A stretch of DNA of 64,000 nucleotides from the NCBI GenBank assembly GCA_902605645.1, contig CACLDE010000001.1, forward strand, positions 62,001 to 126,000. The letters are read 5' to 3'. This DNA is from an uncultured Pelagibacteraceae bacterium (GTDB taxonomy: Bacteria; Pseudomonadota; Alphaproteobacteria; Pelagibacterales; Pelagibacteraceae). The position numbers were made by a program, and so were the translations under genes. Under the pieces are notes generated by a model. That model was not told the DNA's origin and did not search any database. It was given only the letters and a program-made list of their open reading frames with translations. Shown one piece after another: positions 20,403 to 30,052 of the stretch; position 1 is the stretch's first letter; the number at the start of each line of letters is the position of its first letter.

Positions 20403-20668
20403 TGAGCAAAAGAATAGTTTCTCCATGTATTAGTATATGTAAAACTGATCCTTTAACAGGTTATTGTTATGGTTGTGCAAGAACTGATGAAGAAAAAAAA
20501 TTATGGAAGTATGAGAAAACTACTATCCAGTGGAAAACAAAAAATTTAGAAGAAATCATTTCTAGAATGAAAGGATGGCAGCTAGATACTTTTAAAGAGT
20601 CTTATAAGCATAAAGTTGAAAAAGGGATTTCTCTTTTTAAAAAAGATTTATTAAACAAGAAATTATAA
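20402..20668 (+). CDS. DUF1289 small cysteine-rich protein
   Basis: 88 residues. The N-terminal part RIVSPCISICKTDPLTGYCYGCARTDEEKKLW has four Cys in the DUF1289 spacing (C-x3-C-x7-C-x2-C), which suggests a bound metal or Fe-S cluster. The rest is a charged helix. Function is unknown in the family. It starts on the last base of the quinone reductase gene and its 3' end overlaps the convergent DUF2721 gene by 6 bp. Confidence 0.85.
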   Translation: MSKRIVSPCISICKTDPLTGYCYGCARTDEEKKLWKYEKTTIQWKTKNLEEIISRMKGWQLDTFKESYKHKVEKGISLFKKDLLNKKL

Positions 20669-21082
20669 ATCTTTTTTCATTGACTCCATATCGCTTAAAT
20701 GAAACTTTAAAGCCGCATTTGATAATCTTATCTCTTGCAAAAACAAAAAAATTGAAAAAATCATACATAGACAACAAAAAGCAAAACTCAATCTAGCGTA
20801 AAAAACTAAATCTAAATAAAGTAATAAAACTGTAAGCATATTAAATAGAAAACCAAAAGCAGAAAAGCCCATTACATACTTAAGGTAATTTGTTCTTTTA
20901 TTTAATACATGAAGTTGGTTTTCCCATTCTGGAGGAATTTTTTTTTCAAAAGTATATTGATCATGTATTTTTCTTATTAAAGCGCTTAAAGTATGAAATC
21001 GATTACTGTACATCGTCATCATTAATGGGATTGCTGGAAACATTAAGGCTGCTACTGTGTAATCAATATCCATACGAATCAA
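20663..21082 (-). CDS. DUF2721 membrane protein
   Basis: 139 residues with an N-terminal helix (YTVAALMFPAIPLMMTM), a central RFHTLSALIRKIHDQ segment typical of DUF2721, and two further membrane helices after residue 70. No enzymatic motif is visible. It is a single gene in the minus direction between two plus-strand blocks; its 5' end lies 44 bp from ubiA, so this gap must hold two divergent promoters. Confidence 0.8.
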   Translation of the reverse strand: MIRMDIDYTVAALMFPAIPLMMTMYSNRFHTLSALIRKIHDQYTFEKKIPPEWENQLHVLNKRTNYLKYVMGFSAFGFLFNMLTVLLLYLDLVFYARLSFAFCCLCMIFSIFLFLQEIRLSNAALKFHLSDMESMKKDL

Positions 21083-21126
21083 ATTGATTATGTATATTAC
21101 GTTTGATATTTACAAGTCATATTTAA

Positions 21127-21987
21127 ATGAAAGATTTTAAAATATTCATTAATTTAACAAGATTAAACAGACCTATCGGTTATTTGCTGTTGTTTTGGCC
21201 TTGCAGCTGGGGTTTAGCCTATGCTTACTCTTTCAATGAAAATATTGAAAAATTTTTATATTACCTAATTTTATTTTTTTTAGGTGCAGTTTTAATGCGA
21301 AGTGCAGGGTGTATTGTAAATGATATAGTCGATAGACAACTTGACAAAAAAGTAAGCAGAACTAGAAATAGACCTTTGGCAGCTAATTTAATTTCAGTAA
21401 AGAACGCTTTTTTGTACGTTGTTATTCTTTGCGGTTTAGCATTTGGTATTTTAATACAATTTAATCTTTTAACAATTGTAATGGGTTTGGCCTCTATGTC
21501 TCTAGCTTTTTCTTATCCGTTTATGAAAAGAATAACTTACTGGCCACAACTTTTTTTAGGTTTGACCTTTAATTGGGGGATTATAATGGCTTGGGCATCG
21601 GTGAGTAATTATTTAAATGGTGATATTTTTATAGTTTATCTTGCGGCCATATTTTGGACATTGGGTTATGACACAATTTACGGAGCTCAAGATATTATAG
21701 ATGATGAAATCATAGGAGTAAAATCAACATCAATTAAATTTAAATCCATGTTAAAAAAATTTGTTCTATTATGCTACTCAATAACCATATTAATTATCTT
21801 TGTGTTTTTTTTTAACAGAATGAATTCTTTGTATTTTTTAGTTCCCCTAACAGCTTTTGTAATAACTTTATTTTATCAATTATATATTTTTAACAAACAG
21901 AAACCGGAAACTTGTTTGCAAGCTTTTAAAATAAATAATTTCTCTGGATTTTATTTATTTTTGGCTTTTTTAACTTTTTCTTTTTGA
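21127..21987 (+). CDS. ubiA: 4-hydroxybenzoate polyprenyltransferase
   Basis: 286 residues, eight to nine helices. The N-terminus RLNRPIGYLLLFWPCSWGLA is the UbiA family opening; the first Asp motif is NDIVDRQLDKKVSRTRNRPL (residues about 66-85), the second is GYDTIYGAQDIIDDEIIGVKS. It transfers the prenyl tail to 4-hydroxybenzoate in ubiquinone synthesis, on the inner membrane. It lies one base before the MsbA-type gene; linkage to lipid A genes may be only transcriptional. Confidence 0.95.
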   Translation: MKDFKIFINLTRLNRPIGYLLLFWPCSWGLAYAYSFNENIEKFLYYLILFFLGAVLMRSAGCIVNDIVDRQLDKKVSRTRNRPLAANLISVKNAFLYVVILCGLAFGILIQFNLLTIVMGLASMSLAFSYPFMKRITYWPQLFLGLTFNWGIIMAWASVSNYLNGDIFIVYLAAIFWTLGYDTIYGAQDIIDDEIIGVKSTSIKFKSMLKKFVLLCYSITILIIFVFFFNRMNSLYFLVPLTAFVITLFYQLYIFNKQKPETCLQAFKINNFSGFYLFLAFLTFSF

Positions 21988-21988
21988 A

Positions 21989-23731
21989 ATGAAATTTGAA
22001 GAATTGAAAATTATCTTAAAAAGACTTTATAGGGAGCACATAAATAGATATCTGAATAGAATTTTTTTATCACTATTTTTATCTTTAATTGTCTCTATTA
22101 GTACTTCAGCTATTGCCTGGTTGCTTGACCCAGCCGTGAAGAAGATATTTATTGAAAATAACCAAACTTATGCTTGGGTAATTCCTTTGGCAATAATAAT
22201 TGCATTTTCTTCTAAGGGTATTTGTTTATACATAGCTAGAATACTATTGATTAAAACTGGCCAGGAAATATCTGGCGAACTTCAAACTAAAGTTGCTAAA
22301 TATATTTTAAATACTGATATAGCTACAATTGAAAAAAAACATTCGGGTAAATTTATTGCAAATATAAACTTTGATGCAGGGCAAGTAAATTCTTTATGTA
22401 GCACTGGCATACTTAATTCTATGAAAGACTCTATGACATTAATCGCTTTAGTTGGTGTAATGTTTTACCAAAATTGGAAGCTCACCTTATTTGCTTTAAT
22501 AATGATGCCTTTAGCAGCAGGACTATCTAAGTCTTTAGGTAAAAGAATAGGTAAAGCTGTTTCTGAAGCAGGTGAAATTTCAGGAATACTTACATCTCAT
22601 TTATCTGAAATTTTAAAAGCATCTAAAATGATAAGAATTTATCAAAAAGAAGATTTTGAATATCAAAAATCAAAAGAAATTATTTTTCAAATGGTAAACA
22701 AAGCGGCTAAAATAGCTTCGATCATTGTGAGAGCGACACCATTAATGGAAATATTAACAGGATTTATGATTGCAGGATTTATTTACTTTTCTGGTGCATT
22801 AATTTCTTCAGGAGAACTACAAGTTAATCAATTTTTCTCATTTTTAGCAGCTATGATGTTAGCCTATCAACCTATTAGGTCACTAGCTACGATTAATATG
22901 GTTGTTTTTTCAGGTGCCGCTGGTGCTAAGAGAATTTATAATGTAATAGACCAACCAATTAAAATAGGTAACGATCAAAGTCTCCCAGATTTTAAGCCCT
23001 CTGCAGGTAATATTAAGTTTTCTAATGTAAGTTTTAAATATGAAAACTCTAATGATAAAGCTATTAGCAATATAAATTTAGATATAAAAGGTGGAACCAT
23101 TGCCGCTTTTGTTGGGCACAGCGGCGCAGGGAAAAGCACAATAATAAATTTGCTACCAAGATTTTATGACCCTCAAAGTGGCGAAATATTTATTGACCAG
23201 CAGAATACTAAGTCTGTAAATTTAAATTCCTTAAGAAGGACTATTTCTTTAGTTAGTCAAGACGTTATTCTTTTTGATAGTACTGTAAAGGAAAACATTT
23301 TATATGCTAATAAAGGTGCCTCGGAAGAGGAGTTTTTAGATTCTTGTAAATTTGCTGCTGCAGAGGAATTCATACAGAACTTGCCACAGAAGTATGACAC
23401 TTTAATTGGAGAAAACGGGATTAGACTTTCCGGGGGACAAAAACAAAGATTATCAATAGCTAGAGCAATTCTTAAAAAGTCTCCTATAATTCTACTAGAT
23501 GAGGCTACTTCATCTTTAGACACAGAGTCAGAGGAAGTAGTTCAAAGCGCCATCAAAAACTTAACTAAGAATAAAACAACTCTCGTAATAGCTCATAGGT
23601 TATCAACTATACACAATGCTGATAAAATTTTTGTTATAAAAAATGGAAAAGTAATAGACTCTGGAAGTCATGAGGAACTTATCAAAAACTGTGATTACTA
23701 TAAATTATTGTACGAAAAACAATTGAAATAA
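21989..23731 (+). CDS. msbA: Lipid A exporter-type ABC transporter, MsbA-like
   Basis: 580 residues, a half transporter with six N-terminal membrane helices and a C-terminal ATPase. Walker A FVGHSGAGKSTIINLLPRF, signature RLSGGQKQRLSIARAIL, Walker B PIILLDEATSSLDT and H-loop IAHRLSTI are all intact. MsbA flips lipid A-core across the inner membrane. The neighbours waaA, lpxK and lpxL directly downstream support a lipid A substrate over drugs. Confidence 0.92.
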   Translation: MKFEELKIILKRLYREHINRYLNRIFLSLFLSLIVSISTSAIAWLLDPAVKKIFIENNQTYAWVIPLAIIIAFSSKGICLYIARILLIKTGQEISGELQTKVAKYILNTDIATIEKKHSGKFIANINFDAGQVNSLCSTGILNSMKDSMTLIALVGVMFYQNWKLTLFALIMMPLAAGLSKSLGKRIGKAVSEAGEISGILTSHLSEILKASKMIRIYQKEDFEYQKSKEIIFQMVNKAAKIASIIVRATPLMEILTGFMIAGFIYFSGALISSGELQVNQFFSFLAAMMLAYQPIRSLATINMVVFSGAAGAKRIYNVIDQPIKIGNDQSLPDFKPSAGNIKFSNVSFKYENSNDKAISNINLDIKGGTIAAFVGHSGAGKSTIINLLPRFYDPQSGEIFIDQQNTKSVNLNSLRRTISLVSQDVILFDSTVKENILYANKGASEEEFLDSCKFAAAEEFIQNLPQKYDTLIGENGIRLSGGQKQRLSIARAILKKSPIILLDEATSSLDTESEEVVQSAIKNLTKNKTTLVIAHRLSTIHNADKIFVIKNGKVIDSGSHEELIKNCDYYKLLYEKQLK

Positions 23732-23737
23732 AAGTTT

Positions 23738-25009
23738 ATGATTTCTTTATATAGATTTTTAACTTTTTTTTTATTTCCGATATTTTTGATAATTATCTAT
23801 TTAAGGCGATTGATAAACAAAGAAGATAAAATAAGGTATAAAGAAAAATTAACAATTAATGAAAGTAATTTTCCAAAAAATAAAAAAATTTTTTGGATAC
23901 ATGCTGCTAGCATTGGTGAAACCAATAGTGTTATTCCTTTTATTCAAGAGTTAAATAATAATCATAAAGATATATTTGTTTTATTTACCTCAACGACTTT
24001 GAGCTCTAGTGAGCTTATTAAAAAAAAAAAATTAATCCAGAGTAATTTCCGACACCGATTTTTTCCCCTTGATAATCAATTTTTAGTAAAAAAATTTCTA
24101 AGTTATTGGAAACCAAATTTAATAATTTTTATAGATTCTGAAGTTTGGCCAAACTATTTACTTGAAATATCAAAAAGGAGGATACCTTTAATTTTACTTA
24201 ATGGAAGGATTACAATGAAAACATTTAAACGCTGGAAATTATTCCCTAATCTATCAAAAGAATTATTCGGTCTATATGATTTGTGTTTATCTTCAAGTAA
24301 AGAGTCCGAAAATAATTTAAAGTCTTTGGGTGCAAAAAATGTAAAATTCATTGGAAATCTAAAATTTTGTCCTTCAGTAAAAGTTGAAAATAATAATAAT
24401 AATTTAACTTATCTATTTAAAGATTTTTTCATTTGGTGTGCAGCCAGCACTCACCCAGGTGAAGAAGAAATAATTTTAAAAACACATGATTTATTGAAAA
24501 AAAGGGGTATTAAATTAGTGACTATTATAATTCCCCGCCATATTAAAAGATCAAAAGAAATTTTAACAAACTGCAAAAATTTAGATCTTAATAGTCAAGT
24601 TGTTAATAATTATGACGAGATTTCAAAAAATTCTGAGATCCTAATTATAAATTCTATAGGTGAAATAACTAAATATTTTTATAATTGCAAAAGTGTTTTT
24701 ATGGGAAAATCATTCTCAAAAAAATTAATTAAAGTTGGTGGCCAAAATCCTATTGAACCAGCAAAATGTGGTTGTAAAATATATCATGGCCCATATGTTT
24801 CTAACTTTAAGGAAATTTATGATTTTTTAAATAAAAAGGAGATCGCCTATAAGATTAACAACGAGACTGAGTTGTCTGAAAACCTAATTAGAGACTTTAA
24901 AAATAATTTGAGTACTAATGAAAAAAATATAGAAGAACTAAATAATTATGGTGAAAAAATTTTAACTCTCACCACCAAAGAAATTTTAAAATTGCAAAAT
25001 GAAATTTAA
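23738..25009 (+). CDS. waaA: 3-deoxy-D-manno-octulosonic acid (Kdo) transferase
   Basis: 423 residues of the GT30 family. An N-terminal membrane anchor (about 1-22), then IFWIHAASIGETNSVIPFI (family: W-hAASvGE), the acceptor region LFTSTTLSSSELIKKK, PNLIIFIDSEVWPNYLLE, and the donor half WCAASTHPGEEEIIL, IIPRHIKRSKEI and the GGQNPIEPAKCG end motif. It adds Kdo to lipid A precursor. It overlaps lpxK by 11 bp. Confidence 0.94.
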   Translation: MISLYRFLTFFLFPIFLIIIYLRRLINKEDKIRYKEKLTINESNFPKNKKIFWIHAASIGETNSVIPFIQELNNNHKDIFVLFTSTTLSSSELIKKKKLIQSNFRHRFFPLDNQFLVKKFLSYWKPNLIIFIDSEVWPNYLLEISKRRIPLILLNGRITMKTFKRWKLFPNLSKELFGLYDLCLSSSKESENNLKSLGAKNVKFIGNLKFCPSVKVENNNNNLTYLFKDFFIWCAASTHPGEEEIILKTHDLLKKRGIKLVTIIIPRHIKRSKEILTNCKNLDLNSQVVNNYDEISKNSEILIINSIGEITKYFYNCKSVFMGKSFSKKLIKVGGQNPIEPAKCGCKIYHGPYVSNFKEIYDFLNKKEIAYKINNETELSENLIRDFKNNLSTNEKNIEELNNYGEKILTLTTKEILKLQNEI

Positions 25010-25925
25010 AAAACCAAACTTTTGGAAAGACATAAATCCAATCTCACTATTTCTTTTACCATTTTCTTTAATTACTTTTTTATTCAATTATTTAAAATCA
25101 ATTTTAATAACTAAGAATAGATATGAAATTCCAATAATTTGTGTTGGAAATATTTTTATTGGCGGAACAGGTAAAACCCCTTTAAGTATTTTTATTTATA
25201 ACTTACTTGAAAAGAAAAAATTTAAGCCTGCAATAGTAAGGAAATACTATTCTTCACATCTGGACGAAATAAGTTTTACAAAAAATAAAGTAAAACAATT
25301 TTTTTGTGATAAAAAAAGAATTTCATCAATTTTAAGTGCGCAACAAAAAAATAACAATGTCATAATAATGGATGATGGATTACAGGATCTCTCTATTCAA
25401 AAAGATTTAAATATTGTCTGTTTTAACAGCATGGATTTAGTCGGTAATGGCTTGCTGTTGCCAGCAGGTCCGCTAAGAGATCAATTAAATAAATTAAGGA
25501 TTTGTCAAATAGTAGTCATAAATGGAATTAGGAATATCAATTTTGAAAAAAAATTGAGACTAATAAATAATGATATAAAAATATACCAATCAAAATATGA
25601 AATTAAAAATGCAAAAAAGTATAAAGGAGAAAAAATACTTGCTTTTGCAGGAATTGGAAATCCTGAAAATTTCTTCGCGCTTTTAAAAAGCCATGGATTT
25701 AAAGTAAATGACAAAATTTCGTTTCCAGATCATTATCAATATACTAAGAGTGAGATAAAAGATATTATAATTAGAGCCAATGAAAAAAAGTTAAAAATAA
25801 TTACTACAGAAAAAGATTATTTTAGAATTAAACATTTAGGATTTAAAAAAATAGAACGTATTGTTGTAGGTTTAAAAATTGTAAATTATCAAAGTTTTGA
25901 AAAAGAGGTGTTAAAAGTTTTATGA
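24999..25925 (+). CDS. lpxK: Tetraacyldisaccharide 4'-kinase
   Basis: 308 residues. The N-terminal membrane-associated helix is followed by the P-loop CVGNIFIGGTGKTPLSIFI (about 47-65), typical of LpxK. Other motifs: IIMDDGLQDLSIQKDLNIVCF (Asp pair), LLPAGPLRDQL, and DHYQYTKSEIKDII near the C-terminus. It phosphorylates the 4' position of the lipid A disaccharide. It overlaps waaA by 11 bp and lpxL by 4 bp. Confidence 0.94.
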   Translation: MKFKKPNFWKDINPISLFLLPFSLITFLFNYLKSILITKNRYEIPIICVGNIFIGGTGKTPLSIFIYNLLEKKKFKPAIVRKYYSSHLDEISFTKNKVKQFFCDKKRISSILSAQQKNNNVIIMDDGLQDLSIQKDLNIVCFNSMDLVGNGLLLPAGPLRDQLNKLRICQIVVINGIRNINFEKKLRLINNDIKIYQSKYEIKNAKKYKGEKILAFAGIGNPENFFALLKSHGFKVNDKISFPDHYQYTKSEIKDIIIRANEKKLKIITTEKDYFRIKHLGFKKIERIVVGLKIVNYQSFEKEVLKVL

Positions 25926-26785
25926 AAAAAAAAATTTTTTATTTTTTTCAATCAATAGTGATTTACGTATTTTTTTTTATTTCAAAGATTATTGGATTAA
26001 ATTTAAGTAGGAAGTTATTTTCATTTATCTTTATTAAAATTGGCAATTTTTTCAAATCAAAGAAAATTATTCTTGAAAATTTAGATAGAATCAAACCTGA
26101 TCTAACTATTTTAGATAAAGACCTTTTAATAAAAAAAATGTGGTCTAATTATGGAAAAACATTTATTGAATATGTTCATTTAAATACATTTAAAAAAAAT
26201 TCAAATCATATTAAAATTAAAAATAAACAAATTCTTGACGAAATATTAAAAAAAAATAAACCTGTAGTTTTTATTTCTGGTCATTTCGCTAATTACGAAT
26301 TGATGTCTATGGAATTAACAAAAGCAAAAATAAAGTTGGCCACAATATATAGACCGTTGAATAATTTTTTTTTAAATCCTTTTATGGAATTTCTTAGAAA
26401 ATCATACGTGTGTGAAAATCAAATTAAAAAGGGTTTAAGTGGGGTTAAAGAAGCTCTAGAATTTATGAAAAAAGGTTATAGTATTGCTTTAATGGTTGAT
26501 CAGAGAGTAAGTGAAGGATCTAAAATTAAATTTTTTAATAATGATGCTTATACAACTACTCTACCTGCACAATTATCCTCTCGTTTTAATTGTGAAATAG
26601 TGCCGATTTATATTTTAAGAAGCCTAGATGATAAATTTGAAATGGAAATTTTAAATCCTATCGAATTTGATGAGAACACTGAAGGTAACAAAGAGTTAAT
26701 GACAAAAAAGATCAGCAATACTGTCGAAGAGCTTATCTTGAGGGACCCGAGTCAATGGATATTAACACATAATAGGTGGAAATAG
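25922..26785 (+). CDS. lpxL: Lipid A biosynthesis acyltransferase (LpxL/HtrB family)
   Basis: 287 residues with an N-terminal membrane anchor and the acyltransferase motif VFISGHFANYELMSME (His-x4-Glu) near residue 120, then LATIYRPLNNFF, IALMVDQRVSEG and TTTLPAQLSSR. The protein adds a secondary acyl chain to Kdo2-lipid IVA. Which of the LpxL or LpxM positions it acylates cannot be told. Overlap with lpxK is 4 bp; only one such acyltransferase is encoded at this locus. Confidence 0.88.
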   Translation: MKKKIFYFFQSIVIYVFFFISKIIGLNLSRKLFSFIFIKIGNFFKSKKIILENLDRIKPDLTILDKDLLIKKMWSNYGKTFIEYVHLNTFKKNSNHIKIKNKQILDEILKKNKPVVFISGHFANYELMSMELTKAKIKLATIYRPLNNFFLNPFMEFLRKSYVCENQIKKGLSGVKEALEFMKKGYSIALMVDQRVSEGSKIKFFNNDAYTTTLPAQLSSRFNCEIVPIYILRSLDDKFEMEILNPIEFDENTEGNKELMTKKISNTVEELILRDPSQWILTHNRWK

Positions 26786-26802
26786 CTTTTGGCATTATTT
26801 TA

Positions 26803-26994
26803 TTATTTTGATTTTTCGAATTTTTGCTTTACCTCAACAGGTGAGAAGTATGCTTCTTGGAGTTCAACATTCCAATAATTTAAATTTTCAAGTGGAATTT
26901 TTTTTTTGGAAACGGCACACTCTACATAATCACCTTTTTCAATAACTTCGAATCTATTGGCTAAATACTTTAACTTTGCTTTTATTCCACTCAT
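26803..26994 (-). CDS. DUF2093 small protein
   Basis: 63 residues. The pattern KLKYLANRFEVIEKGDYVEC followed by IPLENLNYWNVELQEAYFSP matches the alphaproteobacterial DUF2093 family as remembered. No signal peptide or membrane segment. Function is unknown. It is a lone minus-strand gene between lpxL and purD, 17 bp and 31 bp away. Confidence 0.8.
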   Translation of the reverse strand: MSGIKAKLKYLANRFEVIEKGDYVECAVSKKKIPLENLNYWNVELQEAYFSPVEVKQKFEKSK

Positions 26995-27025
26995 AATTTA
27001 AGTATTATATAACAATTCTTTTAAT

Positions 27026-28291
27026 ATGAATATTGCTTTAATTGGTAGTGGAGGTCGAGAACACGCTTTATGTAGAAAGCTAATGGTTTCTAAAAAGATC
27101 AATAACGTCTTTTGTATACCAGGTAATGCTGGCACTGCTAAGATAGCAACTAACCTGAACATAAATTTTTTAAATTTTAAATTATTACTTAAAAATCTTA
27201 AATACCACAAAATTAGATTAGTCGTAGTGGGACCGGAAGAACCATTAGTAAAAGGGATTGTAAATTTTTTGGAGAAAAATGAGATTAAAGTATTTGGTCC
27301 TAGTAAATTTGCTGCTCAACTTGAAGGGTCGAAATCATTTATGAAATTAATCTGTAAAAAATACAATATCCCAACAGCAAATTTTAAAATCTGCAAAAAT
27401 GAAAAAGAATTTAAAAACTCCATTAATAAATTTAATTTACCTATTGTTGTTAAGGCAGATGGTTTAGCTGCTGGAAAGGGTGTTGTGATATGTAAAACAA
27501 AAAAAAAAGCATTTAAAATTTCAAAACAAATATTTAAAGGTAAGTTTAAAAGTTCAAATAAAGTTGTTCTGGAAGAATTTTTAGAAGGGGAAGAGGCTAG
27601 TTATTTCTTAGTTGTAGATAAGAATAATTTTATTCAGTTTGGAACAGCTCAAGATCATAAAAAAGTTTTCGAAAAAGAAAAAGGACCAAATACAGGTGGT
27701 ATGGGTGCATATTCTCCTGCTCCAATTATTGATAATAGATTAGAAAAGAAAATTATTACGAGAATTGTAAGACCTACTTTGCAAGCGTTAAGAGATAAAA
27801 AAGAATTTTATAGAGGTTTTCTTTATGTTGGGTTGATGATCAAAAATAAAGATCCATATTTAATTGAATACAATGTCAGGATGGGAGATCCCGAATGTCA
27901 AGTAATCATGCCTCGACTAAAAACTGACTTATTAAAAGTAATTAACTATTCGTTAAAGAATAAATTAAAAAAATTAAAATTAGCTTGGGAAAAAAATAAA
28001 TGCATGACAATCGTTTTGTGCTCCAAAGGATATCCTGGAAATTATAAAAATGGAAAAGTAATTAAGATCAAAAGTATAAAAGATAATAAAAATTTGTTTA
28101 TTATACACGCTGGTACAATATTTAATAATGAAGAAATTGTTTCTAATGGTGGAAGAGTTTTAAATATTGTCTCTAAAGGTCAAGACTACAATCAAATTAG
28201 AAAAAAAATCATTAAATTAATTAAAAAAATTAATTGGAAAGATGGTTTTTATAGAAAAGATATTGGTTGGAGGGTTATAAAAAGATTATGA
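27026..28291 (+). CDS. purD: Phosphoribosylamine-glycine ligase
   Basis: 421 residues, the normal GARS length. ATP-grasp fold: IALIGSGGREHALCRKL at the start, VVVGPEEPLVKGI, LPIVVKADGLAAGKGVVIC, EKGPNTGGMGAYSPAP and EYNVRMGDPECQVIMPRL. It makes glycinamide ribonucleotide, the second step of purine synthesis. Its stop overlaps the rsmD ATG (ATGA), and it stands after a short divergent gap with DUF2093. Confidence 0.97.
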   Translation: MNIALIGSGGREHALCRKLMVSKKINNVFCIPGNAGTAKIATNLNINFLNFKLLLKNLKYHKIRLVVVGPEEPLVKGIVNFLEKNEIKVFGPSKFAAQLEGSKSFMKLICKKYNIPTANFKICKNEKEFKNSINKFNLPIVVKADGLAAGKGVVICKTKKKAFKISKQIFKGKFKSSNKVVLEEFLEGEEASYFLVVDKNNFIQFGTAQDHKKVFEKEKGPNTGGMGAYSPAPIIDNRLEKKIITRIVRPTLQALRDKKEFYRGFLYVGLMIKNKDPYLIEYNVRMGDPECQVIMPRLKTDLLKVINYSLKNKLKKLKLAWEKNKCMTIVLCSKGYPGNYKNGKVIKIKSIKDNKNLFIIHAGTIFNNEEIVSNGGRVLNIVSKGQDYNQIRKKIIKLIKKINWKDGFYRKDIGWRVIKRL

Positions 28292-28848
28292 GAATAATAA
28301 GTGGAAAATTTAAAGGAAAGAAAATATCATTTGTTAATTCAACAAATACTCGTCCTCTTAGAGATTACGTAAAAGAGAATATATTTAACATTATTGATCA
28401 TGGAAAAAAAACCAAATTAAATTTACAAAAAACAAATATTTTAGATTTGTACTCTGGTGTAGGATCATTTGGTATTGAGTGTTTATCAAGATATTTGTGT
28501 AATGTTGTTTTTGTAGAGAGAGATCCTTTAGCCTCTTCAACTTTGAAAAAAAATGTTTCTGATTTAAAAGTGACAAATAGAGCTAAAATAATATCACAAG
28601 ATACAAAAAATTATATCGAAAAATTAAATAATAAAGATAAATTTGATTTAATATTTTTAGATCCGCCTTATAAAGATTTTTCTTTTATTAAAAATATTAT
28701 TCTTATTAAAGAAAAAAAGATATTTAATAAATATCATAAGATAATTATTCATCGTGAAAGTAATTGTAAAGAAACATTAGGTGATTATTTAAATATAGAC
28801 CTAGAAAAAAATTATGGGAGATCCAAAATTATTTTTGGAACTTTTTAA
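28288..28848 (+). CDS. rsmD: 16S rRNA m2G966 methyltransferase
   Basis: 186 residues from the ATG at 28288; the ORF track starts at a TTG 21 bp upstream, but the ATG overlapping the purD stop (ATGA) gives the proper family N-terminus MRIISGKFKGKKI. Motifs: TRPLRDYVKENIFNII, ILDLYSGVGSFGIECLSR for SAM binding, FVERDP and the catalytic FDLIFLDPPY. It methylates G966 of 16S rRNA. The 3' end overlaps the convergent pgi by 20 bp. Confidence 0.93.
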   Translation: MRIISGKFKGKKISFVNSTNTRPLRDYVKENIFNIIDHGKKTKLNLQKTNILDLYSGVGSFGIECLSRYLCNVVFVERDPLASSTLKKNVSDLKVTNRAKIISQDTKNYIEKLNNKDKFDLIFLDPPYKDFSFIKNIILIKEKKIFNKYHKIIIHRESNCKETLGDYLNIDLEKNYGRSKIIFGTF

Positions 28849-30052
28849 ATAAGTTTTGTTTTGTAAGTATTTTTAGTTGCTCTACCGCAGGCTGGTCAAA
28901 TGGGTTAATATTTAAAACTTCACCCACAAATACAGTTTCTAAAATAAAATAAGAAAATAGTTCACCAATTGTTTCCTCATCTCTTTTTGTTATTTCTATA
29001 GATAGGAAAGGAATTTTTTTGTTTTTAAATAATGCAATCATTGCATTTTTTTGATTATCAAGAAGTTCATTCATACTTTTATTATTTAAAGCGTCTTCAA
29101 AAAGTTCTTTGTTTTTATTTGTTTTTTTTTTGTTTTTTAAGGAAAAAATATAAAAAAAATTATCTTTAGGTCCATCTAAATAAAGCTGAAGAAGACTATG
29201 ATGATCTCTTGGTCCAACAGAAATTGAGGGCAATTTTCCTTTACCTTTTTTCCCTAAGCTTTCTGCAATTAACTGTTGGCACCATAGCATAAAATATTCT
29301 AATTCTTTTGAGTAATTTAATAGAATCAAAGAATTTATTTTTTTTGAATTATATATTTTTAATAAATTAATTAAATTTTTGATTAATATAGTTTTTTTTG
29401 CATAAAGAAATTTTAAAATATTTTTTTTTAATTTTACTATATTGATATCCGACAAAAAACAAGGAACCAATGCTGTTTCTGAGAAAACAGAATATCTACC
29501 ACCGATATATTTTCGATGGAAAATAATCTTTATCTTAAGTTTTTGAGCAAAGGAGCTTAGAAAACTTCTTTTATTTTCAGTAATTATAAGAGAGTTTTTT
29601 TGATTAAAGTTTGCTTTATTTTTTAGAGAATTTATAACAGATAAAACTTCAAGAGTATTTCCAGATTTTGATATTATTATAAACAAAGAATTTTCTAAAT
29701 TTTTTATTTTGTTTAATTTATTTATTTGATTGACTTCAAGATTATTTACAAAAATTAATTCCTTTTTTGTTTTTTTTTTCAAAAAAAAATTTATTGCTTG
29801 TGCTCCTAATATTGATCCACCTAAACCAATAGTTATTATTCTTTTGAATTTTTTATATCTTGTCAATTCATTTAAATTAAAATTCAATTTAAATTCTCTA
29901 GAAAAAGAATTAAATATATTTTGATCTTTTTTAATATTATCTTTCGTTTTTTCAATTAAGTAGTTTAAGAATTTTTTATTTTGATTTTTAAAATTTTTAA
30001 ATTTATCAACTGGTACGAAACTCTCAAAATAAATATTTTTATATATGGACAT
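28829..30052 (-). CDS. pgi: Glucose-6-phosphate isomerase
   Basis: 407 residues, shorter than the 550-residue E. coli enzyme. SIS-domain motifs are clear: RIITIGLGGSILGAQAINFF, ISKSGNTLEVLSVI, KYIGGRYSVFSETALVP and SVGPRDHHSLLQLYLDGP. It interconverts glucose-6-P and fructose-6-P. The gene is very rich in Lys, Asn and poly-A/T codons. The start sits at the stop of the lipoprotein gene (one-base overlap), making it the last gene of the ribF-ileS-lspA run. Confidence 0.9.
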   Translation of the reverse strand: MSIYKNIYFESFVPVDKFKNFKNQNKKFLNYLIEKTKDNIKKDQNIFNSFSREFKLNFNLNELTRYKKFKRIITIGLGGSILGAQAINFFLKKKTKKELIFVNNLEVNQINKLNKIKNLENSLFIIISKSGNTLEVLSVINSLKNKANFNQKNSLIITENKRSFLSSFAQKLKIKIIFHRKYIGGRYSVFSETALVPCFLSDINIVKLKKNILKFLYAKKTILIKNLINLLKIYNSKKINSLILLNYSKELEYFMLWCQQLIAESLGKKGKGKLPSISVGPRDHHSLLQLYLDGPKDNFFYIFSLKNKKKTNKNKELFEDALNNKSMNELLDNQKNAMIALFKNKKIPFLSIEITKRDEETIGELFSYFILETVFVGEVLNINPFDQPAVEQLKILTKQNLFKKFQK

